Positions 21,166 through 33,004 of a stretch of 64,000 nt of DNA are shown piece by piece; the first letter of the stretch is position 1; each line of letters begins with the position of its first letter. The DNA lies in the NCBI GenBank assembly GCA_017311185.1, contig JAESUZ010003165.1, positions 248,001-312,000 of the forward strand, read 5' to 3'. The position numbers and the translations under genes are program-made. The stretch comes from Proteles cristata cristata (lineage: Eukaryota; Chordata; Mammalia; Carnivora; Hyaenidae). A model generated the notes under the pieces. It was not told the DNA's origin. It saw only the letters and a list, made by a program, of their open reading frames with translations, and ran no database searches.

Positions 21166-22385
21166 ATCCTCCAGGGTCCTTTTTCTGTTCTGTAAATCTC
21201 AGACTCTATTATCAATAGGAAACAATACTTAGATGCTTTTATTCAAACTGTGAAAACACTGGCTTAACTTCATTCTTATACTACAATGAATATTCCATCA
21301 GCGCTCAATAAATAATACATTAAGCAAGCTCTTTTGGACATCATGGTTTAATTGTAGGGCCTGAAAATGCCCTGCCTTTTGGCAAAGTCTTTGCAATATC
21401 AATTACTTTATTAACTTTGCAAACACATAAAGGAAAAATGGCCATGTCACTTTGAAACAGGCCCATTTTAATCTAATTCTCTTTCTTAATCACGGAAAAA
21501 GCCAATTTATGAGAATAACACATTTCATATCAGATAATTTATTTATAATGAAACATTAAGTAACTTCAGCACTTATGCAATTTGAGGATATTGCAGAAGG
21601 GTTAAGTGGGGTTCCAGTAAAGCAGACTGTCACGCCGATTTGATACGTGTGCATTCCCTTTCCATGGGTCTGCTATACATAACGGTTACCTATATCTGAG
21701 TCTAAAACAGCCTAGGAAGAGAGAGCCTTGTTAACTTTATTCCAAACAGAAACCTCATGTCAAGGTTGAGAGACCTTTACTTGAGTACTGTACTCGAAGA
21801 TTAACTTTCCTGGATGTTGAAACTCATGTGATCCATATTACGTATGATTCTGGTTTTATAGGTACATGTGGTTAAGCCCATCTCATCAAATTAAGGCAAC
21901 TTACAAACAAATCACCAGACCACAGAAGATGTAATAAGCCCGCAGAGAGTATGTTGCCTCACCCACATTCACCAATGCCATCTTTACCCTAATCGTACAG
22001 CTCTCTGGGTATTGTTCGAGTCACAAGTTTGAAAGAACGCACCATGATTCTTCTGTGGCTAGCATACTTAGTCTCTGTATGCCTGTACAAATCAATAGAA
22101 AAAAAGAAAAAATTAAAAAGGACAGCACACTAAATCTCATCAGCCTGTTGTCTGATCTCTTAGAACCTGGACACGGGGACCAGCTCCTTCATAAAATGTT
22201 GCCTTCCTCTCTGTCTTGGACTCTTTTTACAATTAAATCTGGATCTAACAGCATTTAACATCCTAAGGCTTTCAGGTAAGGCAATATTTTACATCATATT
22301 TTATTTCTGGTCTTGGCAGTAAACTTGGAATTAGCTATTAAGTCCAGATTTCTCATCTGGTCAACTCCAGGAAAAAGTACAATAG

Positions 22386-22418
22386 GAAAAAAAAAAAAAG
22401 GAAAGAAAGAAAGAAAGG
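22386..22418. repeat. Poly(A)/(GAAA)n simple repeat
   Basis: A run of A followed by four GAAA-type units. Confidence 0.9.
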
Positions 22419-22674
22419 ACCAGAGACTTTGACCAACAGGAACTATATGAATCCAGACGAAAAGTAGTCTACTTATGCTCCAATAGGAAAGAAAAAAGGG
22501 AGGCTCAACATTTCCATCGTTAAATGAGAACTTCTTACACTGGAGGCTCCATGGTAAACCTTTTGTTGACTTTGATCCAGGCACACTGAATGTATCATAA
22601 TGCCTCTCAACTCTTCCCTTTTCAGTCCATGCTATTAATTGAGATTCAGGAGATCTAACCTATTATTTCTAAAG

Positions 22675-22693
22675 TGGGGGCGGGGGGGGGGGG
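22675..22693. repeat. Poly(G) run
   Basis: About 18 G with one C interruption. It could form a G-quadruplex-like structure and is a likely assembly or sequencing error point. Confidence 0.85.
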
Positions 22694-25539
22694 AGAATCT
22701 GTTCCCAAAATATCTGGTTCTCCATCCCCACCTGCCTTCATTTATAAAACAAGCCATCTAAATCTCGCAGGCTATTTTTCCACAGGCTTGTTTATAATGT
22801 GGTAATGATTATGCTAATACCAGCTGGGAATACATCAACGTGGACATGTTTTGTGAGTTTGTTGGGGTGGGGGAGGGCCACATAAGTGCACGAGGACACC
22901 TCTTCAATAAAATTATAGTACATGTGTAGCCCTTTTTCCATATTTACTAGTTTGTTGTAAGCTCCTTCTCAAATGGGAAATAGACCATGTTTCCTTTGCA
23001 GAGGGATAGTTATTGAATAACGAAGACCATGTGTTCTGCTACATCTTATTCATCTGAGTACTTCTGCAACTCTTTTCTAAACCAAATTAATAACAGTATA
23101 CTAAACTTATTTCCCCAGTGAAAACTTCTGGCTACTAACAGTGTCAGTATATGCAGCTCACTGTCCCCAAGAGCACAGGTCACCACTACGCAACCAAGTT
23201 CATGATGGCATCCGAGCGAGGAGAATGCAGCTTTCACGGTATGCAGGGGAAAACAGACACCCTCTAATTGAATGATACTGTTTACACAAGCAATAGAGTA
23301 TTACATCACTTTCCCTACAAAGAGAAGAGAATGTGAAATTTCAGAAAAGACAGATAGCAATTTCATGTGTAGCTTGTCGCCACAGTCCTCTCCAGCATAA
23401 TAAGACGCACATGGAAAAACCCCTTATAGCAAGCCTGCTGCACAAGCCGATTTCTCCCTTCGTCTGGGTCGGGGTGTGTGTGTATCTCTGAAGGAGATGA
23501 TACCTCTCCTCCACTCACACACCCACTTGCTGCATAGAGAACTTCGAATGGCATTTCTGAGATGGGTCTGCTGGTTGCTGGGGACACAAAGGCAAGAGGC
23601 TAACAGCGAGCCTCCTGGGTAGTTAGGAAAGGAAAGTATCTCCTTCCTAAAGATCAAGAAAACGCACATCCACGTAATGGCTAAACACATGAGAACCTGG
23701 TGTGCAGAGAAACTGCCCTTCTTCAATTTTACACTACCCCCCAGAGTCAAGCAAATTGTAGACAAAGACAATACAATTCTGGTAGTGAACGGATCTCAAA
23801 AAAGGATTTTTCTTCTAATTTTTTTCTACTACTTTATTACCACTTACAGTATCTCCTTAGCAAGTATGATTTTTGGCACATCCAAATAATGGCATTTTTT
23901 TTTGCCGTACCCATACTTGGAAACAACAGATTCCTTTATCTCAACAAAACTCTCAGTGAATGTTACCAGTTACAGAGGTTTTGTAACACGCTTGTATTTC
24001 AAATACGGTGTTTTTGTTCCCAACTCGATATATAGACATGCATGCTTATTATTAAAATGCACTCTATAAAATCCCTACTGGGGGGATTTTAGTTCCATTT
24101 GGACATCACAACTGAGACATTCTATTCTGTCCACAGCATGTTCACTCTCTCCAAGTAAAAATTCTTTCTGGTGTTTCTGATATAAACTGAAAAAGTTCAT
24201 TATAATTCACACATGAAAAAATCTCTTTAACAGTTGGAATCAGAAGTAGTAAGAGTTAACGGTCCAGTCCAGTGGATACACTTTTGCAGGTTTCCATCTG
24301 AAAGTCATAACATAACCTTTCATTCTGTGTGTCATTGGTACAGAAGGTTTTTCAAGGCAGGGCTCTTCAGCTTGCAAGATGTTAAACAGATGTACCGTGG
24401 AGTCTTCCAGGTCTAAACTATGAAGAGTCTGTTTTCAGTCTTTGTGTCGAATCCTTCATTTGTTTTATTCCTTTATCAAGATCTTCAGGTTTCGGTATTT
24501 CTTTCGTTAAAATTATTTTGTTGCTCTCCAATTGTTTCTTTAGCTATGTGTTTACTTAGAGCCAGAGTTTGAAACATACTCTTTTTGAACTAAGTAAGGC
24601 GGACTAATTTAAATTTTGCCATTGAAAAGTATATTTTCAGCAGGAAAATCTCTGCTCCCTATAGCAGGTGCTAGAAGCCCAATCCCAGATGTTCTGATGT
24701 GTAAATAGCAAAGAAAGAATTTGAGAAATGGGTGGGGATACGAGAAAGAGGAAGGCATGAATAAAAAACAGACCTGTCGAAACTTCATTTCACTTGAGTC
24801 TATCACTAAAAGCCCTTTCTAAACGCTCCGGCCTTTGTTTTCCATTGGTGGGCGTCTCTATGCAATCGTTTCTCATGTTTGCAAATACCACTTCTCAAAA
24901 CACGGAAACTGTCATAGTAATTGGCAGCAGTGTTTACCTGGCTATTCATTTCCAACAAACCAAACTCTCCTCCTACATCGACCAGAAGGCTATGTCCTGA
25001 TATGTTCCAGTTGAGTCTGCTGAGGCTGAAAACCCTATGGACGTGGCCATTCCTCCCGTCTTTGCAGCATAGAAGCGTAGAGTTTAATCAAGGCAGCATG
25101 ATAAACAGGGCTCGGCTAAGGCTTCAGCCTCAGTCTCTGTAGTTTAAAAGCTAGTTTTGCCCCTTTTGTTCTTACCCATTTGTTACTTGAAGGGATTTCA
25201 GAACGCACAGCTCCAAGAGGGTTAAAAGTGTGCTTATGTTTTCTCCTTATTTAGCTTGATGTTGGCAGAGCCCCTCCATCATTTCAATGAGAGACACATG
25301 AGCAGAAAGGCCTTTATAATATAGGCAGAACTTTATAACATGGGCAGCTTCCTTCTCAAATATCCTTTTGCTATCAAACTAATCAGTAGTAAGGGATAAT
25401 TAAAGCCATACACAGCATAGGGCTGAGTCCTGACTACTTTAACCCATTCACTACCAGGCTACATCTGGCCTGTACACTCACTACATCTGTGCTGACAGAG
25501 GAACAGAGAGCATGGCCTCGAAAGGGAGCCTGGCACGGA

Positions 25540-25780
25540 TGTTAAGGGCACAGGCTCTGATGTCAGAGATAGCTGGCTTTTCATCATGAATCTAGCAATT
25601 ACAGGATGTGAGGCTGGAAAGTTACTCACTTCTTTAAGGCACCCTTCCCCATCTATAAAGTGAATGATGATGACTGATGATGAGTAAGAGTAGAATATCG
25701 ATGTCATCTGGCCGTTGTGAGGATTCGTTAGATAAGGTGCATAAAAGACTCAGCTTAGAGCCTGACACTAAGCTGTTAGT
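25540..25780 (-). mobile_element. MIR, nearly full length
   Basis: Reversed MIR on plus: 'cacaggctctgatgtcagagatagctggc', 'cccatctataaagtgaatgatgatgactg', 'ggccgttgtgaggattcgttagataaggtgcataaaagactcagc', 'gagcctgacac'. Confidence 0.88.
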
Positions 25781-25799
25781 ACAGTGTCACACCTGTACC

Positions 25800-26130
25800 C
25801 TACGCACCGACCAGACTGAGCTCTTCCCTTCTCACTGAACCCTGGCCCCTCGACACTGTACTGCCAAGCATTTGCTGGCCCTAGTTTCCCTGGAAGGCTC
25901 TTTTCATATACCCCAATATCTCCTCCCTGTACTGGCTTCCCATCTTCCCTAACCTCTGTTCAGATTTTACCTCTCCTTAGAGATATGTCAAGTGCCACTT
26001 TCCTACAAAGTATTTCCTGAACTCATTAGGTTGTAACCTCTTACCACTTTGAATCTCCATGATTTTTGTTTTTCCTGTTGTAGAGCATTGAATTCAACGT
26101 GCTCCTCACCTAATGTCACACTGTAAAGAC
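25800..26130 (+). mobile_element. LINE2 3' region
   Basis: 'gtttccctggaaggctcttttc' and 'acctctgttcagattttacctctcc' followed by 'caaagtatttcctgaactcattagg' follow the L2 3' order. It abuts the antisense MIR. Confidence 0.7.
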
Positions 26131-26142
26131 TGATTAATGGAT

Positions 26143-26342
26143 GGGGCACCTGGGTGGCGCAGTTAAGCGTCTGACTCTTGGCTTTGGCTCAGGTCATGAC
26201 CTCAGGGTTCGTGAGTTTGTCAGGCTCTGTGCTAACAGTGCAGAGTTTGCTGGGGATTCTCTCTCTCCCTCTCTCTCTCTGTCCTCCCCTGCTTGCTCAT
26301 GCTCTCTCTTTCTCAAAATAAACAAATAAATAAACTTAAAAA
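26143..26342 (+). mobile_element. Felid-type SINE, older subfamily
   Basis: 'actcttggctttggctcagg' insertion variant, with deletions in head and body ('gtgagtttgtcaggctctg' lacks the cgagccc part). TSD of the form 'gactgattaatgga' (about 26128) and 'gattggttaatgga' (about 26345). Confidence 0.93.
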
Positions 26343-26369
26343 AAGATTGGTTAATGGATAGTCCCTGTA

Positions 26370-27110
26370 TTTATTTATTTTCCCTTTTATTCCCAAACCC
26401 CATTTTAATTCTCCTCCTCCCATAAAAACCCATAAATATGTATCGTTTTATTAACTGTTCTTGGGAAATATGTACTGGTTTCATGCACGCATGCTAATTT
26501 ATTTAAATAGATACCATGATACATTTTACTCTGCTTCTTGTATTGTTCCATGTTGTTTTGTGATCCGTCCATGTTGCTTCTGGTATTTCTAACTGCTGCA
26601 TAATATTCTATGATACGCATTGCCCACATTTCACCTACACTTTTTTTTAACATTAAAAAAAATTTTTTTTTTATGAGAAACAGAGAGAGACAGAGCATGA
26701 AGGGGAGAGGTGGAGACAGAGGGGGACATAGAATCCAAAGCAGGCTCCAGGCTCTGGGCTGTCAGTGCAGCGCTTGATGTGGCGCTCGAACTTATGAATG
26801 CGAGATCATGACCTGAGCCAAAGTCAGATGCTCAACTGACTGAGCCACCCAGGCACCCCTCACCTACACTTTTGACAATATACTCCTGGCCACCAGAAAT
26901 GAGTACGTTCATACATGACCCCTTATGAGCCTGTTTGGGAATTTTACTGAGATAAATATGGAACAGGACAATTGCAGGGTCACAGGAAGGCATAAGCTTA
27001 TTGACGAAGTAATGCTACCCCATTCTCCAGGATGTCTACACTGGTGTGCACTCTCACAAAGGGGCAAGTTTGCCTCCACACACCGACATCTCTGCCAGCT
27101 CGTGGCTCTA
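26370..27110 (-). mobile_element. Old LINE1 (L1M), left part
   Basis: Weak antisense L1 ORF2 wording: 'tgttgttttgtgatccgtccatgttgcttctgg', 'actgctgcataatattctatgatac', 'ggtcacaggaaggcataagc', 'taccccattctccaggatgtctacactggtgtgcactc'. It is broken by a SINE (26645-26859) and then by the younger L1 at 27122; a remnant may continue at 29098-29180. Confidence 0.6.
26645..26859 (-). mobile_element. Felid-type SINE in old L1
   Basis: TSD 'tcacctacactttt' at 26631-26644 and 26860-26873, perfect 14 bp. The body has drifted (cagtgcagcgcttgatgtggcgctcg). Confidence 0.97.
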
Positions 27111-27121
27111 TCCAGTCTTCT

Positions 27122-29086
27122 CTTTTTTTTTTTTTTTTTACAAATAGTTTATTGTCAAATTAGTTTCCACATAACACCCAGTGCTCATCCCCACAAGTGC
27201 CCTCCTCCATGCCCACCCCTCCTCCCCCACATCCACCAGTCCTCAGTTTTTGTCAGCATTCAAGAGTCTCTCATGGTTTGCCTCTCCCCCTTTCCCCCAC
27301 CATTTCTGCCCTTATTCTCCCCCTTGGTCCTCTATTAAGTTCCTCCTAATCCTCCTATACGTGCACACATATGATATTTGTCTTTCTCTGCCTGACTTAT
27401 TTCGCTCAGCATAACACCCTCAAGGTCCATCCATGTTGCTACACATGGCCAGATTTCATTGTTTCTCATTGCCATGTAGTATTCCATGGTATAGATAAAC
27501 CACATCTTCTTGATCCATTCATCTGTTGATGGACACTTAGGCTCTTTCCAGGTTTTAGCTATTGTGGAGAGTGCTGCTATGAACATTGGGGTACATGTGC
27601 TCCTATGCATCAACATTTCTGTATCCCTTGGGTAAATTCCTAGCAGTGCTATTGCTGGGTCATAGGGGAGTTCTATTGTTAGTTTCCTGAGGAACCTCCA
27701 CACTGTTTTCCAGAGGGGCTGTACCAGTTTACATTCCCACCAACAGTGTAGGAGGGTGCCCGTTTCTCCACATCCTCGCCAGCATCTAGAGTTCTCTGAT
27801 TGGCTCATTTTAGCCACTCTGACTGGCGTGAGGTGGTATCTCAGTGTGGTTTTGATTTGTATTTCCCTGATGAGGAGCGATGCTGAGCATCGTTTCATGT
27901 GTCTGTTGGCCATCTGGATGTCCTCTTTGGAGAAGTGTCTGTTCATATCTTCTGCCCATTTCTTCACTGGGTTGTTTGCTTTTCGGGCGTGTAGTTTGGT
28001 GAGTTCCTTGTAGATTCTGGATATCAACCCTTTATCTGATATGTCATTTGCAACTATCTTTTCCCATTCCGTTGGTTGCCTATTAATTTTCTGGGTTGTT
28101 TCCTTGACTGTGCAGAAGCTTTTAATCTTGAGGAGGTTCCAACAGTTTATTTTTGCTCTTAATTCCCTTGCTTTTGGGGATGTGTCAAGTAAGAAGTTGC
28201 TGCGGTGGAGGTCAAGGAGGTTGTTTCCTGCTTTCTCCTCTAGGGTGTTCATAGTTTCCTGTCTCACGTTCAGGTCCTTTATCCATTTTGAGTTTATTTT
28301 TGTGCATGGTGTGAGAAAATGATCTAGTTTCATTCTTCTGCATGTTGCTGTCCAGTTCTCCCAACACCATCTGTTAAAAAGGCTGTCTTTTTTCCATCGG
28401 ATATTCTTTCCTGCTTTGTCAAAGATTAGTTGGCTGTATACTTTTGGGTCCACTTCTGAGTTCTCAATTCTGTTCCATTGGTCTATGTGTCTGTTTTTGT
28501 GCCAATACCATACTGTCTTGATGATGACAGCTTTGTAGTAGAGGCTGAAGTCTGGGATGGTGATCCCTCCCATTTTGGTTTTATTTTTCAGGATTACTTT
28601 GGCTATTCGGGGTCTTTTGTGGTTCCATACAAATTTTTGGATAGTTTGTTCTAGTTTTGAGAAGTATGCTGGTGCAATTTTGATTGGAACTGCATTGAAT
28701 GTGTAGAGTGCTTTAGGTAGTAATGACATCTTAACTATATTTATTCTTCCTATCCATGAGCATGGAATGTTTTCCATTTCTTTGTGTCTTCTTCAATTTC
28801 CTTCATAAGTTTCCTATAGTTTTCCTCATACAGATCTCTTGTATCCTTGGTTAGGTTTATTCCGAGGTATTTTATGGTTTTTTGTGCAATTGTGAATGGG
28901 ATCAGTTTCTTGATTTCTCTTTCTGTTGCTTCATTGTTGGTGTATAAAAATGCAACCGATTTCTGTACGTTGATTTTGTACCCTGCAACTTGGCTGAATT
29001 CTTGGATCAGTTCTAGTACGCTTCTGGTGGAGTCTGTCGGGTTTTCTATGTAGAGTATCATGTCATCTGCGAAGAGTGAAAGTTTG
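27122..29086 (-). mobile_element. 5'-truncated carnivore LINE1, relatively young
   Basis: A 1,965-bp insertion with 11-bp TSD 'tccagtcttct' (27111-27121 and 29087-29097). The tail is a 17-base T run on plus (27123-27139), then the 3' UTR, then the C-terminal part of ORF2 in reverse. The 5' truncation lies just upstream of the reverse transcriptase FADD box. ORF2 is open over 480 codons with only one frameshift, so it is far less decayed than the L1 at 6-9.6 kb. It landed in an older L1. Lacking its 5' end, promoter and most of ORF2, it cannot move itself. Confidence 0.96.
27335..29086 (-). pseudogene. LINE1 ORF2 C-terminal portion, one frameshift
   Basis: Two adjoining frames. The upstream piece (29086 to about 28770) starts with the reverse-transcriptase active-site box, '[15 protein letters not shown]', and ends soon after a Lys/Glu-rich helix. 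Loss of one A in the run at plus 28770-28773 shifts the frame. The downstream piece (28777-27335, 480 codons) holds the connecting region with '[18 protein letters not shown]' near its start, and a Cys-His motif CX3CX7HX4C at about residues 332-349 (C332, C336, H344, C349), the L1 ORF2 C-terminal domain. In intact L1 this protein has endonuclease, reverse transcriptase and RNA-binding parts; here the endonuclease and most of the polymerase are missing. The last dozen residues are unusual and run through decayed sequence before the stop. Confidence 0.94.
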
Positions 29087-29097
29087 TCCAGTCTTCT

Positions 29098-29180
29098 AAT
29101 TCTTATTACTTTATTCAGTGTAAACAGACATCACTATTTACATTTGCATCGCTCTGCTTACTAATACATTTATTCCTCAT
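29098..29180 (-). mobile_element. Old LINE1 remnant (possible continuation)
   Basis: 'atttacatttgcatcgctctgcttactaatac' loosely matches the antisense L1 segment that would follow 27110 once the young L1 is removed. Short and weak. Confidence 0.35.
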
Positions 29181-29440
29181 GGTTCTATTTTTTTCTTAGG
29201 CATTTAGCTTACATAGCCTGGAGAAGTTTTAAATAAAATACTTGCTTTTTTTCTCTTTACTCTTTGAAGATCACACATTCCTCTAAGGTAGGTTTGTTTT
29301 GTTTTGTTCTCATTTTTCACTGCCTACAGTGCCTACCGCAGCACCTGAGGAGAGACATAAAATATATGTACACAAAAACACATTGCAAGCATGGAAATAT
29401 GAATGAATGGGAAAAATTACAGAGAAAAATGAGTGCTTTT

Positions 29441-29699
29441 TAAAAAAAATTTTTAACGTTTTTATTTATTATTGAGAGACAGAGATAAAGCATAAGCAGG
29501 GGAGGGGCAGAGAGAGAGGGAGACACAATCTGAAACAGGGTCCAGGCTCTGAGCTGTCAGCACAGAGCCCAACACGGGGTTCGAACCCATGGACCATGAG
29601 ATCATGACCTGAGCCAAAGTCAGACGTTTAACTGACTGAGCCACCCAGGCAACCCCCACACTTTTTAAAAACATTTTTATTTATTATTGAGAGACAGAG
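29441..29699 (-). mobile_element. Felid-type SINE with duplicated tail inside one TSD
   Basis: A full SINE (29441 to about 29655) is followed on its 5' side by about 40 bp of a second SINE tail ('aacatttttatttattattgagagacagaga', about 29667-29699). Both tails share the rare 'ttattattgagagacagaga' wording. The whole unit lies within a single TSD: 'agagaaaaatgagtgctt' (29421-29438) and 'agagaaatgagtgctt' (about 29696-29711). It therefore looks like one event copying a tail-plus-full template, or a later tail duplication. Confidence 0.9.
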
Positions 29700-29713
29700 A
29701 AATGAGTGCTTTG

Positions 29714-30194
29714 AATTCTAAAATAAGTTGGCTATGTCTCACCCTCTTCTTGCTAAAACCATGATCTCCCTTGGCCAGCTGAAATGAACATGGCAGCACT
29801 CATAGGGACGGCTAAGAAGAAAGTGTGGAATTCTCAAGTAGAGATTCTACTGGGACACATACTAATCGGATGTGCCAGTATGTTCTCTTCACTACTCATT
29901 TTGAAGACCTAATGGAAATTAGACTGGCAGCTTCATCCTGATAACTTCCAGAGCCCTGCTCTTAATCACAGGTACAATGATTGGTTAAGAAAAATGGCCT
30001 GTTCGCCAACATCAGAATATCATAGAGAGTAAGTAGGCATTTACTGAGTATCCAGTGCAGGCAGTATACTTTCTATAACTTCCCTGGTAAGGACAAAGCA
30101 ACAGAGACCTATCTTATACTTCCATCATGAACACTGGTTGGATGTAGATCATGAAAGCTGACAAGCCACGCATTATGGTGAGCAAAATGAGGTC
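29714..30194. other. Unique non-coding DNA
   Basis: No feature recognised. Confidence 0.5.
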
Positions 30195-30335
30195 TTTCAG
30201 GGTCAAACAGACCTGGTTAGAATTTTGACTACCACACACCAGTTATGTTACTTTTTTTTTCCTTTCTCCTGACATCAATTTTGTCATCTGCAAAATGTGG
30301 ACCATGACACTGGCTTTACAAAAATTTGATTTAAA
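30195..30335 (-). mobile_element. MIR, split by a SINE (first part)
   Basis: 'gggtcaaacagacctggttagaattttgactacc' and 'gacatcaattttgtcatctgcaaaatgtggaccatgacac' are reversed MIR. The remainder resumes at 30555. Confidence 0.85.
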
Positions 30336-30554
30336 TTTTTTTTTTAACATTTATTTATTTTCAAGAGACAGAGAGAGATAGAGCATGAGCGGGGGAGGGG
30401 CAGAGAGAGAGAGAGGGAAACACAGAATCTGAAGTAGGCTCCAGGCTCTGAGCTGTCAGCACAGACTCCAACACGGGGCTCAAACCTATGGACCACGAGA
30501 TCATGATCTGAGCCAAAGTCGGACACATAACCAACTGAGCCACGGAGGCACCCC
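30336..30554 (-). mobile_element. Felid-type SINE inserted in MIR
   Basis: Complete from the 'taacatttatttattttcaag' tail to 'gccacggaggcacccc'. The TSD is not obvious. Confidence 0.95.
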
Positions 30555-30612
30555 ACAGGGCTATTTTAATAACCAAATGAAATCCTGGTGTACTGCTTGA
30601 CAAATGGTGACT
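30555..30612 (-). mobile_element. MIR, split by a SINE (second part)
   Basis: 'cacagggctattttaataaccaaatgaaatcctgg' continues the reversed MIR after the SINE. Confidence 0.7.
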
Positions 30613-30789
30613 ATTTGATTATGCCTGTTATTTCTTCAACCTATAAAGTAATAGATGAAGGTATGCTGCTGATATATGAAATAAGTATTGGAAAGAAATG
30701 TCTATACCTATGCTACATGATTCAGTGGGAGATTTTCCTTGCAAAACTGAATTGCGTTTGCTGTAGTGGGGAAAACATACTATTTTAAG

Positions 30790-31010
30790 AAAGAAAGATT
30801 TAATTCTGGTTTGAGCCCCAATGATACCACTTCTTGGCTATGGAAATTCAAGCAAGTAAGTACCTTGACCTCGAGCCAGTACACAGAAGCACTGTCAATA
30901 GAGATAATATTATCTACACCACAGAGACACTGTAAAATAATCGATGTAATAATGAATGTGAAAGCACTTTACAACCTGCAAAATAGCATAAAATATGTTA
31001 AAATCATTGA
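30790..31010 (-). mobile_element. MIR, diverged
   Basis: 'tctggtttgagccccaatgataccacttcttggctatgg', 'cacagagacactgtaaaataatcgatgtaataatgaatgtgaaagcactttac' fit reversed MIR in order. A second MIR in the same orientation as the one ending near 30612. Confidence 0.7.
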
Positions 31011-31752
31011 TTTCCAAAGTCTGATAGCACCTTGGTTATTGTCGGCATTTAGTTAGTGCTAATACAATAACATCTTCTATGATTGAAAATGTCAGGAGCA
31101 TTTTTCTAGGAACGAAAAAATGTTGGCAATATTTTTTTTTCCTTTTACCTTATCATTGAGACGTGTTCAACTTCTACTTAGTACTTTGTAAATGAGAAGA
31201 TTCTGCCTAACATTTGAGATAAAAGGGAAGGAACGACCCCTTCCCTAACTCTAAATGACTTAACAAGAGAAATATCTCTTAGAGAGCCAGTGAAAGGGTT
31301 TGCTTCTCTACAACAGTGGTTTATTTTAATTTTACAAAAACCATGATGCTTGTAAGGGATCCAGTTTCCTTCTTTTTGCTGGCAGATAGAACTCTCAGAA
31401 CAAAATTTGAGGTCACTTCTGAACGTGCTGGACTACACGGCATTTTGTATTTTGTGTTCTCAACTCTTCCCAGACAGATTTTATTATTCATACACATATT
31501 TTTCTTTCCCCAGATTTTCCTACTTGCTCTTTTATCTTCTTGAGTGAGAAAGTTAAATAAAGACCCAAAACAATCTCAATGATGAGGGAGGGGTGAGTTT
31601 GGAGCTTCAGAGAGTCTTTTAAAGGAGAGCCACCTTTTATCTGTGTGTCTTCCTTCCACCCCTGGGCAGTCCCAGAGCACCTCATTCAGTATTTCCTCAT
31701 CTGCACACCCCACTCTACAAGGTCAGGGGTCTTCTGTGCTCAGTGTTTCCTC
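31011..31752. other. Unique non-coding DNA
   Basis: No feature recognised; a T run lies at about 31131-31141. Short frames lack domains. Confidence 0.5.
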
Positions 31753-31770
31753 AAGAAAATACCTCCGGAG

Positions 31771-31948
31771 AGGGGCACCTGGGTGGCTCTGTTGGTTAAG
31801 GATCCGACTTGGCTCAGGTCATGATCTCGTGGTTCTCTTCTGAGTTCAAATCCCGTGTCGGATTCTGTGTCTCCCTCTCTCTCTCTGTCCCTCCAATGCT
31901 CTCTCTCTATCTCTCTCTCAAAAGTAAATAAACATAAAATAATTTTTT
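31771..31948 (+). mobile_element. Felid-type SINE with internal deletion
   Basis: About 45 bp between 'cccgtgtcgg' and 'attctgtgtctccc' is missing (the CTGTGCTGACAGCTCAGAGCC part). TSD 'aagaaaatacctccggag' (31753-31770) and 'aagaaaatatctctggtg' (31949-31966), 15 of 18. Confidence 0.95.
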
Positions 31949-31966
31949 AAGAAAATATCTCTGGTG

Positions 31967-32987
31967 AAATTTCTGTGCTTGCCTCTTATTCCTTTGTATC
32001 GTCAGTACTGAGCCTTAAACTTTGTTGTCGTTGTTGTTGAGAAGCATGTGTTGAAAAATTTACCCAGCTCACCAGCTTCCATAGCCTATGCCTTTAATAT
32101 TCTTAAGTGCCTGTAAAGCTAGACACGCCTTGTCCACATGCAGCGCTCATATAACAATGGTGTTTATTTTGATTTACACAGCTCCAACCTCTGACTAGAA
32201 ACTTAGAGGGCAGAATGCCCTGCTTCAGTTAAAAACAAAAACAAAAAAGAAAACCTCAGTGAGCAAAGCTATAATCTTATCCGGTTGAGTCTATTTTAGG
32301 AAGGAGGAGAGAGGATCATTCTGATTGCAGAGTTCATGTCATAAGCCTTCATTTTCCACTGTAGGCTGTGCACAAACTTTAAACTTTTTATATTGTTTAG
32401 TATCTCCAGGACATTTCTTTGGTAACCAGTAATAATCCTAACATTTGTATCCCTCAAGTTGCTTTCAAACAGCGTACCAAAGTCTAAGCATTAAAAATTA
32501 TTAATGCTAAGTGGATGAATAGGTGGTAACGGTTTCTTATGTCAAAAAATACCAAGGCTGAATGATACAAAAATAATAATAGTTATTATTGATATTAATC
32601 ACAGTAATAAAACTGAACTACCGAAACACAATACACTGTGCTTCACTGGAGATGCCTTCTCTTACTTGATTTATTATGAGAGCAACATGAATAATAGAAT
32701 TAAGTTGATCCCCTGCAGATGAATGTTATGTGGCTATAGAAGGGTTAAAGTACATACGGTAAACAACAACAACAACAAAAAACAGTGGTTTATAGATATC
32801 CTTGATTATTATTCTAACAATGAAAAAGGAGTATAGAAATTAAAATAGATGTAACACAGCACACTAAAATGACTCATAATGATTAATTATATAAAACAGG
32901 TATATGTTGATTTCTAAACTTCCCCAGATAGAAAATCCCATGATCATAATGTAGTCAGTTTAAAACTAACCTTATGCTATTGTGTTT
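31967..32987. other. Unique AT-rich non-coding DNA
   Basis: No transposon recognised. Short (CAA)n at 32763-32779 and an ATA-rich patch near 32568-32600. Confidence 0.5.
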
Positions 32988-33004
32988 TGACTGTTTCTTT
33001 TTTT

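Larger units (their letters stand above)
21166..25539. other. Repeat-poor unique DNA, 4.4 kb
   Basis: The longest stretch in the window without a SINE, L1 or other repeat I can name, in a region that otherwise gains a SINE about every 1.8 kb. Only simple repeats are seen: (GAAA)n at 22386-22418 and a G run at 22675-22693. Short open frames on both strands (for example 23424-23771 minus, 23700-24035 plus) overlap each other and show no domain. No splice-bounded exon could be argued from sequence alone. Confidence 0.6.

Noticed and set aside
26925..27338. A 137-codon plus-strand frame
   Set aside because: It is an antisense reading across old L1 and the tail and 3' UTR of the young L1.
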